DNA of 32,402 nucleotides from Alterirhizorhabdus solaris (GTDB lineage Bacteria > Pseudomonadota > Alphaproteobacteria > Sphingomonadales > Sphingomonadaceae). Positions 24,496-32,402 of the stretch are shown here, piece after piece (position 1 is the stretch's first letter; every line of letters begins with the position of its first letter). Where the stretch lies: the NCBI RefSeq assembly GCF_007785815.1, contig NZ_VNIM01000044.1, positions 1 to 32,402 of the forward strand. The letters are read 5' to 3'. The notes below the pieces were generated by a model, which was not told the DNA's origin, searched no databases, and saw only the letters and a program-made list of their open reading frames with translations. A program made the translations under genes and the position numbers.

Positions 24496-25140
24496 TCAGG
24501 CAACCAGCCGCGGCTGGAGTTCAACGGGCATGGCAAGCCCGAGTTCGCGGGCGATACGGGCCGCCAGTGTGGCGGGATCCACCAACTCCGCCATCCGTGC
24601 CCAGTGGTTGCGTTCGCCGACATAGTCGGAGCGGCCGCGGCACCTGCGGAGCAGGATCTCACCTCGGCCGAAGCCGCCGATCGAGACCTGCACATAGAGC
24701 TCATCGCCGTGCAGGATGACCTCGCCGGAGACCGCCGGCCCGCCCGCGCAGACCCGTATCTCGTACGTGCCGCTGGCGAGTTGGAGCGCTTCCGCAAGCC
24801 GTCGGAGCGCGCGGCGTGCCTCCGTATGAAAGGTCCGCTTGGCGTCTGCATCATGGTCGACGCCGCGAGCGGCAAGCACGGTCAGCAGGGGTGTGCGGGC
24901 GATCTCGGCCACCGTCTGCCCGCATAACGACCGCAGCGCGGCCCGGTCGGGCATCTTGGCGCGTGCGACGGCCCCGAGATGCTGCGCGAGCAGCACGACG
25001 GCAGGATCAGTTTCGAACGGTTTGCCTGCGCTGCGGCAGTCCTTGGCGGCGGCCTGGATGGCGTGCAGGCAGGCAGCGATGGTGTCGAGGCCACTCGGAT
25101 CGAGCGCCTGCGCAAAGCGATAACCGACATCGTAGGTCAT
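24496..25140 (-). CDS. Hypothetical protein of the element backbone
   Basis: A 214-residue protein from ATG 25138-25140, with GGAGA six bases upstream. The first 120 residues are helical (LDTIAACLHAIQAAAKDCRS, VVLLAQHLGAVARAK); the second half looks like beta structure (GTYEIRVCAGGPAVSGEVILHGDELYVQVS, then LLRRCRGRSDYVGERNHW). I recognise no enzyme motif. It is placed between ardC and the DUF2493 gene, all on the minus strand with short gaps, so it is probably cotranscribed and part of the leading or establishment region. Confidence 0.7.
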   Translation of the reverse strand: MTYDVGYRFAQALDPSGLDTIAACLHAIQAAAKDCRSAGKPFETDPAVVLLAQHLGAVARAKMPDRAALRSLCGQTVAEIARTPLLTVLAARGVDHDADAKRTFHTEARRALRRLAEALQLASGTYEIRVCAGGPAVSGEVILHGDELYVQVSIGGFGRGEILLRRCRGRSDYVGERNHWARMAELVDPATLAARIARELGLAMPVELQPRLVA

Positions 25141-25206
25141 GGGGTGTCTCCGATGGAAGAATTGCGTCCGGAGTGCGGACGCGTGCCGCTGCTCTCGGCG
25201 GCAGGA

Positions 25207-26124
25207 TCAAGCGGCCAGGCGGGCGTCCGGCGCGTGCTCGACGCGAGCGAAGCCGAGCAGGAAGGCAGAGGCCTCTTCGGCCTTGGCGGCAGCGGTCAGG
25301 ATTGCCCGATTGTCGGCCTTCAGCACCTTGAGCCAGGAGGCGAGGTAGCTCGCATGGTCATCGAGGTGATCGACGGGCAGGCCGAGTTCGGCGCCGACCA
25401 TGGCAGAGGAAAGCTCGGCGATCAGCTCTTCCATGGCATAGGCATCGCTGCCGAACCGGTTGCTGAGGGAGCGCCCGAGCCGGCTCTGGTGTCCTGTCCA
25501 GTGCGCCAACTCATGGGCGAGCGTGGACCGGTACAAGTCACGTGACCGGAACGCGGCAGGATCGGGCATCGTGATCTGGTCGGCACTCGGCAAATAATAG
25601 GCTTCACCGCCGCCGTGACGGATCGAGGCGGGGATCGCGCCGAAGAAGGCGTCGAGCGCATGGTCACGCGCGGTCGGCTCGGGCGGTCGGATGGGCTCCA
25701 GCGTAAAGCGTCCGGGCAGGCCATCGATCTGGTCGACGTTGAAGACGGTGAAGCTCTTAAGGACCCGACGTGCTTCATCCTCGCGCTCGCCGGTCGCGGG
25801 ATCTTCGACCTCCTTGCTGTAGCTCTTGTAGAAGATGGCGCAGGTGCCGCGTTCGCCCTTGCGGACCTGGCCTCCGAGCAGTTGGGACTGATGGTAGGTC
25901 ATCCAGGTCGGTGAGATGAAGCCGCGTGCCTGGGCGGCCATCCACAGCCAGATGACGTTTGCGCCGCGATAGGGGGTTCCGCAGACGCGCAGCGGCCGTG
26001 AGACCGGGCCGCCGGTCCAGGGCTGTCGCCACGGCCTGACGCCAGCCTCCAGGCGCTCGATGATGGCGTTGGTGATCGTTTCGGCGGGGCTGACGGGCAC
26101 GGCGGCAGAACGTGTGGGGCGCAT
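25207..26124 (-). CDS. ardC: ArdC-like antirestriction protein with zincin metallopeptidase domain
   Basis: A 305-residue protein starting at ATG 26122-26124, seven bases after AGGAG. The N-terminal half is the ArdC ssDNA-binding domain (ITNAIIERLEAGVRPWRQPW, PYRGANVIWLWMAA, WMTYHQSQLLGGQVRKGERGT cut across two motifs). The C-terminal half is a zincin: HELAH at 204-208 followed by WTGH, with a downstream Glu in EELIAELSSAMVG as the likely third ligand. ArdC from IncW plasmids protects incoming DNA against restriction, and the ssDNA binding fits early expression in the recipient. The gene follows the parB terminator on the same strand. Protease activity is suggested by the motif only. Confidence 0.88.
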   Translation of the reverse strand: MRPTRSAAVPVSPAETITNAIIERLEAGVRPWRQPWTGGPVSRPLRVCGTPYRGANVIWLWMAAQARGFISPTWMTYHQSQLLGGQVRKGERGTCAIFYKSYSKEVEDPATGEREDEARRVLKSFTVFNVDQIDGLPGRFTLEPIRPPEPTARDHALDAFFGAIPASIRHGGGEAYYLPSADQITMPDPAAFRSRDLYRSTLAHELAHWTGHQSRLGRSLSNRFGSDAYAMEELIAELSSAMVGAELGLPVDHLDDHASYLASWLKVLKADNRAILTAAAKAEEASAFLLGFARVEHAPDARLAA

Positions 26125-26195
26125 CGCGCATCTCCTCTCGGGTAAGAGCCGGATCGGCTCGCCCCGGCGACAGCCGCCTCCCCTCTCTCACCGGC

Positions 26196-26234
26196 CAAAA
26201 GACAAAGGGGCGACCTCCTATGGAGGCCGTCCCC
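26196..26234 (-). terminator. Intrinsic terminator after parB
   Basis: On the minus strand, 13 bases after the ParB stop, a stem of GGGG...CCTCC against GGAGG...CCCC (plus coordinates 26207-26218 with 26222-26234) is followed directly by a T-rich run (CTTTGTCTTTT on the minus strand). This is the only classic intrinsic terminator I see in the window. Confidence 0.7.
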
Positions 26235-26247
26235 GCGTCGTCGTCGT

Positions 26248-28257
26248 TCAGGCTGCTTCGCGGTCGACCGCGTTGTCCTCCCCGTCGCCAGCGGCCGCGT
26301 CGCTCATAGAAGTGCCGTCCAGAGCAGGTGCGCTCTCCGGCGCTGCCTCGGCAGCCTGCGACGGCGTGAAGCGCATCGCCGTCGGCAGCCACGCATGCGC
26401 CAAGTGCTTCGTGCCGACCTCACCGATGAAGTCGCCAGCGCAGATCTTCTCGCACGCGGCGGCGAGGTCGGACTTCTTGGCGTTGCCATACCGCGCGGCG
26501 AGCGCCGGCCCGTCGATCTCGGCAAGCGCGTCGAACATGACGGGCTTGGTGACCTTGTCGAAGAAGTTCGCAGCCGTCGGCCGCCACCATGCCGCGACGT
26601 CGATACCGAGCAGCTGCCCCATATGATCGTGGAAGTCACAGCCGCTCGCGCCGGCACCGAGCACGCTCGCCTCGAGTGTGGAAGCGACAGCGTGTCCGAG
26701 CCACGCGGCGCGCTCATCGGCGCCAAGCGCCCGGAAAGCATCGAAGCGGGCGCTCGCCGTCTCCAGCATGGTCCAGCTGCGGTCGAGTGCTTGCTCGGCC
26801 TCGATCCTCGCGAGGGTTGCAGGGGCCTCCGGTGTCTTGAAGCCGATCACAGGCTCCTGAGGCGCTCGGGCGCTGAGCGACGAGCCGTACCGCTCGACCC
26901 CGTGTCCAGGCTTGCGATCGACCATCAGGAAGATCGCCAAGTCGAGGGCGAAGTCCGGGTCGGCGGCGACATGGACGGCGAGGATGTCGCGGCGCTGGAT
27001 CGCGAGTTCGTCGGTCAGCCGCTGTGACAGCCCCACTGAGCGGGCGGGCGAGGCTGGCACTTCGTCGCCGATGTCACCCTCCGTCACCGCCTCCGGTTCT
27101 TGGACCGGTTCGACATAGAGCGTCTGATGGAGGCGCGGGGCGCCGTCCGGGCCGAGCACGAGGAAGGCACCCACCGTGGGTCGCAGCTCTTCGGGGAGGA
27201 CGGGAGGCCTCTCGGTGATTGTCTCGATTGCCCTTTCGATGCTTTCGAGCGCGGTCTCGGCGACGGCACGCTCGTCCTCGCTACTGTTCTCGTCCTCGAT
27301 CAGCGCCATCTTGTCCGCAGCGTCCGCCTCCAGGGTGGCGATCTGGTCCTGCTCCGCTGCGGAGAGCGATGGCGGCGCGAGATCGACGCGCTGCAGGCCC
27401 TCGGTCTGCTGCCAGTCGACGTAGCGATCCAGCGTCGGGCGGACCCAGGCGTATCCCGTTTCTGCCGCGACGGCGGCGGCGGCGGCTTCCATCATCTCGC
27501 TGGCGAGGCGCTCGAGGATGGCGATGTCCAGCCAGCGCGTGGTGCTGTCGTCGGCGAACAGGTCGCGATCGATCCGCCCACCCGCGGCGAGATACGCATC
27601 TTCCCCGACGAGGCGTGCGCGCGGATCAGCGCCGGAGACCGTCGCCTGCGTCATCATGCGCCGGATGCTGTCCGGATGAGCACCGCCATAGCCTCGGCTC
27701 ATCTGGTCGAACACATGGGCCTGACGTTCACGGTCGGGAGTCGAAGCGTATGCCTTCGCTATATCGAGCGTGATCTCGCCATCGGCGAGCGCCTGGAAGA
27801 CCACGGGTGCGAGGCTCGCCAGCCGCAGCCGGCCTTCGACGAACCGCACGGTGACCCCGAAGCGGCGAGCGACGCCTTCGACATCAGATCCCTGCTCGAT
27901 GAAGTGCTGGAAGGCGAGGCACTCGTCTGCCGGATTCAGCGCAAGCTTCTGGAAGTTCTCCGCCAGGCTCGCTTCCGCCACGGCGCTGCCGAGGTCGTCG
28001 AGGACGAGGCAGGGAACGGCGAAGTCGGTGGGGAGCTTTCCTTCGTCGGCGAGAGCCTTCAGCGCGCTGTGCCGCCGTCCCCCGGCCTCGACGGCGTAGG
28101 TGCCCCTCGGCTTCTTGTTGGCGGTCACGATCAGGTTCTGGAGCAGCCCACGCGCCTCGATATCGGCACGAAGCTGGGCATCGGCAGCGGCATCGCTGCG
28201 GCGGCGGACGTTGCGCTTGGACGGCACGAGCTTGCCGAGCGCTATGGTCTGGATCAT
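26248..28257 (-). CDS. parB: ParB/RepB/Spo0J family protein, long element-type form
   Basis: A 669-residue protein. The N-terminus has the ParB/sulfiredoxin-like CTPase fold: LGKLVPSKRNVRR, GLLQNLIVTA and the arginine box YAVEAGGRRHSALKAL. A helix-turn-helix region follows (SDVEGVARRFGVTVRFVEGRLRLASLAPVVFQALADGEI). The remaining 450 residues are a long helical extension with an acidic centre (residues near 320-345) and a final Ala/Pro tail. Spo0J-type ParB is about 290 residues; versions of this length without a parA partner are characteristic of alphaproteobacterial plasmids and ICEs, where they may act as regulators rather than in partition. No parA is visible. GGAG lies before the ATG at 28255-28257, and a hairpin precedes it. 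Confidence 0.88.
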   Translation of the reverse strand: MIQTIALGKLVPSKRNVRRRSDAAADAQLRADIEARGLLQNLIVTANKKPRGTYAVEAGGRRHSALKALADEGKLPTDFAVPCLVLDDLGSAVAEASLAENFQKLALNPADECLAFQHFIEQGSDVEGVARRFGVTVRFVEGRLRLASLAPVVFQALADGEITLDIAKAYASTPDRERQAHVFDQMSRGYGGAHPDSIRRMMTQATVSGADPRARLVGEDAYLAAGGRIDRDLFADDSTTRWLDIAILERLASEMMEAAAAAVAAETGYAWVRPTLDRYVDWQQTEGLQRVDLAPPSLSAAEQDQIATLEADAADKMALIEDENSSEDERAVAETALESIERAIETITERPPVLPEELRPTVGAFLVLGPDGAPRLHQTLYVEPVQEPEAVTEGDIGDEVPASPARSVGLSQRLTDELAIQRRDILAVHVAADPDFALDLAIFLMVDRKPGHGVERYGSSLSARAPQEPVIGFKTPEAPATLARIEAEQALDRSWTMLETASARFDAFRALGADERAAWLGHAVASTLEASVLGAGASGCDFHDHMGQLLGIDVAAWWRPTAANFFDKVTKPVMFDALAEIDGPALAARYGNAKKSDLAAACEKICAGDFIGEVGTKHLAHAWLPTAMRFTPSQAAEAAPESAPALDGTSMSDAAAGDGEDNAVDREAA

Positions 28258-28275
28258 CGTCGGTCTCCTTGGTCA

Positions 28276-28304
28276 CGAGCCTCGGGCGCGCCTGCGCCGG
28301 CTCG
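28276..28304 (-). promoter_or_regulatory. Hairpin in the parB leader / vapC end region
   Basis: CGAGCC (28276-28281) pairs with GGCTCG (28299-28304), and inside it GGCGC (28285-28289) with GCGCC (28294-28298), leaving a three-base bulge and a four-base loop. It lies between the toxin stop and the parB ribosome-binding site, so it could end the toxin transcript or shape the parB leader. There is no T-tract. Confidence 0.4.
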
Positions 28305-28360
28305 CGTCCTCGACGCCTCCTTTCCTCCTCCAAGTCGTGTGAGGTGGGGGTTGCCCGAAC

Positions 28361-28819
28361 TCAGGCGATGAGGCGGGTCAGACGCTCATCGACCGTCGTT
28401 GCAAACGGGTTGACCACGACGGTTCCCCGCCAGGAGAAGCCGTTGGTCATGTCCTCGGACAGGAGGAGCGTGCAGCCGGCCTCGGCGGCGGCGTTCACGA
28501 TCAACGAGTCCCAGAACTGCAGCTTGTGGGTTGTGGCCAGGTCGAGCGCCGAGAGGAAAGCCGAGCCGTTGCTGTCGGCGGTCCCAAAGGCCTGCGCCAT
28601 GCGCAGCACGGCGTCGCGCGCTTCGTCGCGTGACGCGCCCGAGCGGGTCAGCACGACGTAGAGTTCACCCAGGACCTGGACGGGAACGACGAGAGCGGCA
28701 CGTCCGCGCAGCTGCTTCAGGAGCGCGCGGCTGGCGTCGATCTTCGCTGCATCATCGGCATGCCGGTCGACGCCGGCGACATAGGCCAGCACGTTGGTGT
28801 CGAAGGCGACCCGGGTCAC
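28361..28819 (-). CDS. vapC: PIN-domain toxin (VapC-like ribonuclease)
   Basis: A 152-residue PIN-domain protein. The start is GTG 28817-28819, which overlaps the antitoxin stop as GTGA, in preference to longer in-frame starts that would run into the antitoxin gene. The acidic residues of the PIN site are visible: D6 in VAFDTNVLAY, a Glu in QVLGELYVVL, Asp in QFWDSLIVNAA and the Glu-Asp of LLLSEDMTNG. VapC toxins cut RNA, usually tRNA or rRNA. With its antitoxin it forms a pair that stabilises the element by post-segregational killing. Confidence 0.9.
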   Translation of the reverse strand: MTRVAFDTNVLAYVAGVDRHADDAAKIDASRALLKQLRGRAALVVPVQVLGELYVVLTRSGASRDEARDAVLRMAQAFGTADSNGSAFLSALDLATTHKLQFWDSLIVNAAAEAGCTLLLSEDMTNGFSWRGTVVVNPFATTVDERLTRLIA

Positions 28820-29049
28820 TCGTACAGATCTTCGCGGCGCCACGCCTCCGCGCGCCGGCGCGGCAGGGTGGCGACGAAGTCGAGCAGCGCATCGAGCGCG
28901 GGGCCCTGCCGGTCGAGATCATCGACCGGCGCGACCTTGGCAACGGGACGGCCGCGAGACGTGACGACGAAGGTCTCGCCGTCCTGCACGTCTCGCAGCA
29001 TCTCGGAGAAATGCTGGTTGGCATCACTGGCGCTGATCGCACGTTCCAT
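28816..29049 (-). CDS. Phd/YefM-type antitoxin
   Basis: A 77-residue antitoxin. The N-terminal fold reads RAISASDANQHFSEMLRDVQDGETFVVTSRGRPVAKVAPV, the typical Phd/YefM DNA-binding domain; the C-terminal part (FVATLPRRRAEAWRREDLYE) is the toxin-binding tail. It overlaps the toxin start by four bases. It should neutralise the PIN toxin and repress its own promoter, which lies in the 74 bases upstream. Confidence 0.9.
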   Translation of the reverse strand: MERAISASDANQHFSEMLRDVQDGETFVVTSRGRPVAKVAPVDDLDRQGPALDALLDFVATLPRRRAEAWRREDLYE

Positions 29050-29123
29050 GGCCGAACCTTTCTAGTGGTAACGTCTAAATAGATGATGAGCGAGGCGCTG
29101 TCGAGCCGAACCCATGATCTCGA
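29050..29123 (-). promoter_or_regulatory. Likely promoter/operator of the toxin-antitoxin pair
   Basis: A 74-base gap between the antitoxin start and the stop of the upstream helicase gene. It is AT-richer than its surroundings and holds the small palindrome TCTAAATAGA at 29074-29083, a plausible operator or -10 area for an autoregulated Phd-type antitoxin. An AAGG ribosome-binding site precedes the ATG. The assignment is from position only. Confidence 0.35.
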
Positions 29124-32100
29124 CTATCTGCTCAATGCGGTCAGGATCTGCGGTGCCTTGGGAGCGGGTACGAACAGCCGGGTCTGGTACCGGATGATCT
29201 CGACGAAACAGCCGAGCGCCTTCAGCTCGGGCAGGCGCGCCGGATCAAACCCTGTGAGCTCAAGCCGCTGCGACCCGCCGACGAGCGCCCGCTTGGCGTG
29301 CAGCTTGCCACCGTTGCCTACGGGGACAGTTCGCCCATTCTCGAGCACCGCCCTGACGAGATCGTCCGGCGCGACCACGGGCGCATCGAAGCCGAACCGA
29401 CGGCCAAGCTCCGCCAGCGCCAGCGCCGGGATCTGCCTCCCGAGCAACGATTGTCCTGTCTCGTCGACGACGCGCACCACCTGGGCGAGTTCATCGGGCA
29501 GGGCGTCCCAGATCGGCAGGAGCAGTCCGGTGACCAGGTGCATGGTCTCGGTCGACGTCGATGCGATCAGTTCGCCCACTTCGGCGGCCCAGGCGGACGC
29601 GAACCGGTCAGCTGTGGCGATGGTCCAGCGTGTGTCGGCGAACGCGTCACGATCGAGGCGCTGCCGACGCAAGGGGCGGACGATCTCGTAGCGCGGGCAC
29701 AGCGTGCCGTCCTCGCTGAGCACGCTCCGGCTATCCAGGCGCAAGGCGCTGCGGCCTGACTGTTCGTTGACGAGGAAACTGGCATCCTTCCGTCGTGCAA
29801 GATCCATCACGTCGTCCAGCGACAAGGGTCGTGGGCGACGTTCCAGGCGCACCGTGAGCAGATGCGTGGTCGAACCGCTGGTGGCATCGGTCCGGATCAC
29901 GCGATCCTGCTCCACGCGCAACCGCTCGACCGCCAGTGTCTCGACTCCGAGGTCGAGCGTACCCGCCTTGCGCGCCGCGTCCACGCGCGCCTCGACCAGG
30001 CCGAGATACTCGTCGAAGATCGCGTTCTGGAGCGCAATCGGGAAGGCGAGGAGGCGGTTGAGCCAGCGCTGAATCGGCGGCAGGTCGTCACGCAATCCGC
30101 CGTCCTCGGCCGCGAGGCGGAGCCCCGAACGATCCTCGAAGTCACTCAGCGTCGTCGACTGAAGCTTGCCGGCGTAGAGCAGGCGGTACCAGGCGATCAG
30201 CGCATCCTTGGCATAGTCGCTCTCGAGATTATCGGCGGGGTCGAACAGGTTCTGGCCACCGGTCTGGCGTTGCCCCCGAGTGAGGGCGCCAAGCGTGTCG
30301 AGACGGCGGGCGATGGTCGAGATGAAGCGTCGCTCGCCGCGCACATCGGTCGTGACGGGTCGGAACAGCGGTGCCGATGCCTGTGCGGAGCGATGGGTAC
30401 GGCCAAGGCCCTGGATGGCCGCGTCGGCGCGCCAGCCGGGCTCGAGGAGATAGTGGATGCGGCGCGCCTGGTTCTTGGCGCGCAGGCAGGCGTGGTAGCT
30501 GCGCCCCGTTCCACCGGCATCACTGAAGACGAGCAGTGTCTTGATCCCGTCCATGAAGGCCTGGGACTCAGCGAGGTTTGACTTGGGTGTGCGGCGTTCG
30601 AGGCGCTGTGCACCGTTTGCGTCCACGACGAGGCGGCGGGTGCGCCCGGTTACTTCCGCAACTTGGGAGGTGCCGAACCGCTCAATGATCGCGTCGAGCG
30701 CCGTCGCGATCGCCGGCAGGGCGCAGAGTTGCTCGACCAGAGCATCGCGTGCGGCAAGTGCGGTCTGGCTATGTACCGGCCGGCCGTCTTCGTCGGCCAT
30801 CGGCTCCGAGCGAACCGTGCCGTCCGCATCGGTGAAGACGCGCATCTGGCGGGTAGGAAAGGCACCAAGCAGATAGTCGACGACATATTCGCGAGGGGAG
30901 AGGTCGATCTCGAGCGCTTCGCGCTCGGCCGGATCGAGCTCGGCCAATCGCCGCGCGAGCATCGCCTCGGAGGTGGAGACCAGCTGAACCACGACGGCGT
31001 CGCCGCGGGCGAGGTCGGCTTCGATGGCCGGCAACAGGCTCGGCAGCTTGGCGGACAGGAGAAGTTGCGCGAAGAAGCGCTGCTTGACGCTCTCGAACCG
31101 GGACAGCGCAGCCGACTTGGCATTCGGGTTCAACGTCGAGCCGGAGACGGGATCAACGACCCGGGTCTGCTCGAGCGCGGCATTCAGGTTGCGATGGATG
31201 ATCGCCCAGGCCTCGGCATAGGCGTCGTAGACCTGGATCTGCTCGGGGGTGAGCTTGTGCTCCAGCAGGTCATATTCGACCCCTGCGAAGGACAGGGCAC
31301 GCGCTGTGTAGACCCCGAGCGCCTTTAGGTCGCGCGCGACCAGCTCCATTGCCGCGATACCGCCCTTGCGGACGCCGGTGATGAACGCCTCGCGGTCAGC
31401 GAAGGCAGTTCCCGGTCCCCAGAGCCCGAGGCGTGTCGCATAGCTGAGGTTGGCGATGTCGGAGGCGCCTGTGGCCGAGACGTAGAGGGTGCGAGCGCGC
31501 GGGAGATGGTTCTGTAGCCGCAGGCCCGCCACCCCCTGCTCCGATCCTTTGACCCGGCCGCGAGAGCCTTCGCCGCCCGCCGCGTTCGCGAGCGCGTGCG
31601 CTTCGTCGAACGCGATGACACCGTCGAACGCCTCGCCTGCCCAGTCGAGGATCTGGCGAAGGCGGGTCGCGTCCTCGCGCCCCGAGCGCAGTGTCGGATA
31701 GGTCACGAAGAGGATGCCGGCATCGAGCGCGATCGGCGTGCCGAGCTTCCATTGTGACAGGGGCTGGACGTCCAGTGCCATTCCGCCGAGCGCCCCCCAG
31801 TCGCGCCGTGCGTCCTCCAGCAAGGCTTCGTTCTTGCTGAGCCAGAGGTGGCGTCGCCGTCCCCGCTGCCACTGATCGAGAATGATCCCGGCGATCTGGC
31901 GGCCCTTTCCGGCGCCGGTGCCATCGCCTAGAAAGAAGCCCGCGGCATAGGCAGCGCCCTCCTCGGAGACCTCGAGCAGGCTACCCTCCTGGGCGGGATT
32001 GAAGCGCCCCGGCAGGTCTCGCTCGAAGGCCGCGCCGGCGTAGACGAGCGTTTCCAGCTGCGCCGCGGACAGCAGTCCTTCGGTGATGACCTTCCGGGGC

Positions 32101-32402
32101 AGCAAAGGCGCGTAGACCGGTCGGGGAGCGGCGATCGAGCCCATCGCCAACGACTCGACGAGCGGGGTCGGGTGATCCTGGGCGTCGGGAAGGCTGAGCC
32201 GGCTGGGCCGCCATGGCAGGTAGATGCCGGCCGGGTCGCCGGTCGGGCTCGGTGCCTCGAGCGCAATGACACGCAACGGCTGCGCCTCGGCATCCTGGTG
32301 CTCCGGCTTCGGGAGCGTTGGCGTGCGTGCTGCGGTGCGGACCTCGCGAAAGAGCGATAGGCCCGGAGCGCGGGAGAGCGAGGGCGGCGGAGGGGAGGAC
32401 GG
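29124..32402 (-). CDS. Strawberry-notch family SF2 helicase, 5' end cut by window edge
   Basis: The frame stays open from the stop at 29124 to the right edge (1092 codons), so the start lies outside; the TTG at 32276 is not a convincing start because the 42 codons before it read as protein. Motif I GDGTGAGKGRQ is encoded near 31890-31930, the DEAH box at 31596-31607 (VIAFDEAHALANA), then LYVSATGASDIANL as motif III. The C-terminal helicase lobe has FSDAGGTGRSYHACLRAKNQ cut short and QGLGRTHRSAQ as motif VI. This arrangement defines the bacterial strawberry-notch homologues, large ATPases encoded almost only on plasmids, ICEs and phages. Their role is unknown; full-length forms often have further N-terminal domains, which would lie beyond the window. 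Confidence 0.88.
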   Translation of the reverse strand, partial: PSSPPPPSLSRAPGLSLFREVRTAARTPTLPKPEHQDAEAQPLRVIALEAPSPTGDPAGIYLPWRPSRLSLPDAQDHPTPLVESLAMGSIAAPRPVYAPLLPRKVITEGLLSAAQLETLVYAGAAFERDLPGRFNPAQEGSLLEVSEEGAAYAAGFFLGDGTGAGKGRQIAGIILDQWQRGRRRHLWLSKNEALLEDARRDWGALGGMALDVQPLSQWKLGTPIALDAGILFVTYPTLRSGREDATRLRQILDWAGEAFDGVIAFDEAHALANAAGGEGSRGRVKGSEQGVAGLRLQNHLPRARTLYVSATGASDIANLSYATRLGLWGPGTAFADREAFITGVRKGGIAAMELVARDLKALGVYTARALSFAGVEYDLLEHKLTPEQIQVYDAYAEAWAIIHRNLNAALEQTRVVDPVSGSTLNPNAKSAALSRFESVKQRFFAQLLLSAKLPSLLPAIEADLARGDAVVVQLVSTSEAMLARRLAELDPAEREALEIDLSPREYVVDYLLGAFPTRQMRVFTDADGTVRSEPMADEDGRPVHSQTALAARDALVEQLCALPAIATALDAIIERFGTSQVAEVTGRTRRLVVDANGAQRLERRTPKSNLAESQAFMDGIKTLLVFSDAGGTGRSYHACLRAKNQARRIHYLLEPGWRADAAIQGLGRTHRSAQASAPLFRPVTTDVRGERRFISTIARRLDTLGALTRGQRQTGGQNLFDPADNLESDYAKDALIAWYRLLYAGKLQSTTLSDFEDRSGLRLAAEDGGLRDDLPPIQRWLNRLLAFPIALQNAIFDEYLGLVEARVDAARKAGTLDLGVETLAVERLRVEQDRVIRTDATSGSTTHLLTVRLERRPRPLSLDDVMDLARRKDASFLVNEQSGRSALRLDSRSVLSEDGTLCPRYEIVRPLRRQRLDRDAFADTRWTIATADRFASAWAAEVGELIASTSTETMHLVTGLLLPIWDALPDELAQVVRVVDETGQSLLGRQIPALALAELGRRFGFDAPVVAPDDLVRAVLENGRTVPVGNGGKLHAKRALVGGSQRLELTGFDPARLPELKALGCFVEIIRYQTRLFVPAPKAPQILTALSR

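Noticed and set aside
23245-24927. A 560-codon plus-strand open frame
   Set aside because: It runs opposite the DUF2493 gene and through the structured element into the next gene; only the minus strand reads as recognisable protein.
27100-28371. A 423-codon plus-strand open frame opposite parB
   Set aside because: The ParB arginine box and HTH are on the minus strand; the plus-strand frame shows no domain and crosses the parB ribosome-binding site.
1-32402. CRISPR array, tRNA, rRNA, insertion sequence, integrase or attachment site
   Set aside because: I saw no regularly spaced repeats, no cloverleaf-like sequence, no transposase or integrase motifs, and no target-site duplications; both ends of the element lie outside the window.

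Overview
The window is a GC-rich piece of an alphaproteobacterial mobile element, most likely a conjugative plasmid or integrative and conjugative element (ICE) from a sphingomonad-like host. The pointers are a MobF relaxase with its coupling protein, a long ParB-like protein, ArdC, SSB, DUF2493, DUF2161 and strawberry-notch family genes in one block, a combination typical of sphingomonad and rhizobial plasmids. The taxonomic call is inference from gene content. No rRNA, tRNA, CRISPR array, insertion sequence or integrase is visible.

Bases 1-10171 are a defence island. On the minus strand lie zorA, zorB and zorC (zorC runs off the left edge), the first three genes of a type I Zorya system; zorD would lie outside the window. 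Divergent from zorA, across about 200 bases with a perfect inverted repeat, the plus strand carries a three-gene operon that matches Shango: a TerB-N/TerB/TerB-C protein (sngA), a BrxD-like P-loop ATPase (sngB) and an Lhr/BrxHI-like helicase (sngC), with overlapping reading frames.

Bases 10172-13984 look like the accessory junction. They hold a less GC-rich stretch with short orphan reading frames (one DUF4268-like), a methyltransferase fused to an HNH nuclease, and a second, divergent HNH nuclease gene whose frame is cut by one in-frame TGA where the reading frame otherwise continues.

Bases 14031-21222 are the DNA-processing part of a transfer system: relaxase, TraD coupling protein and a small accessory protein in one tight minus-strand operon. 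Behind it is a repeat-rich non-coding segment that is a good oriT candidate, followed by small transfer-associated genes and a second intergenic region with a long imperfect inverted repeat. The mating-pair formation (T4SS) genes are not in the window.

Bases 21272-32402 are element maintenance and establishment genes: SSB, a secreted SNase-like nuclease, a DUF2161 PD-(D/E)XK protein, DUF2493, ArdC, a large ParB-like protein, a Phd/PIN toxin-antitoxin pair and a strawberry-notch helicase that runs off the right edge. The most striking unexplained signal is a pair of about 145-base elements upstream of ssb and of the DUF2493 gene. They share four conserved blocks in the same order, while the hairpins between the blocks differ in sequence and length but keep their pairing. 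This looks like a duplicated structured leader RNA or protein-binding element.
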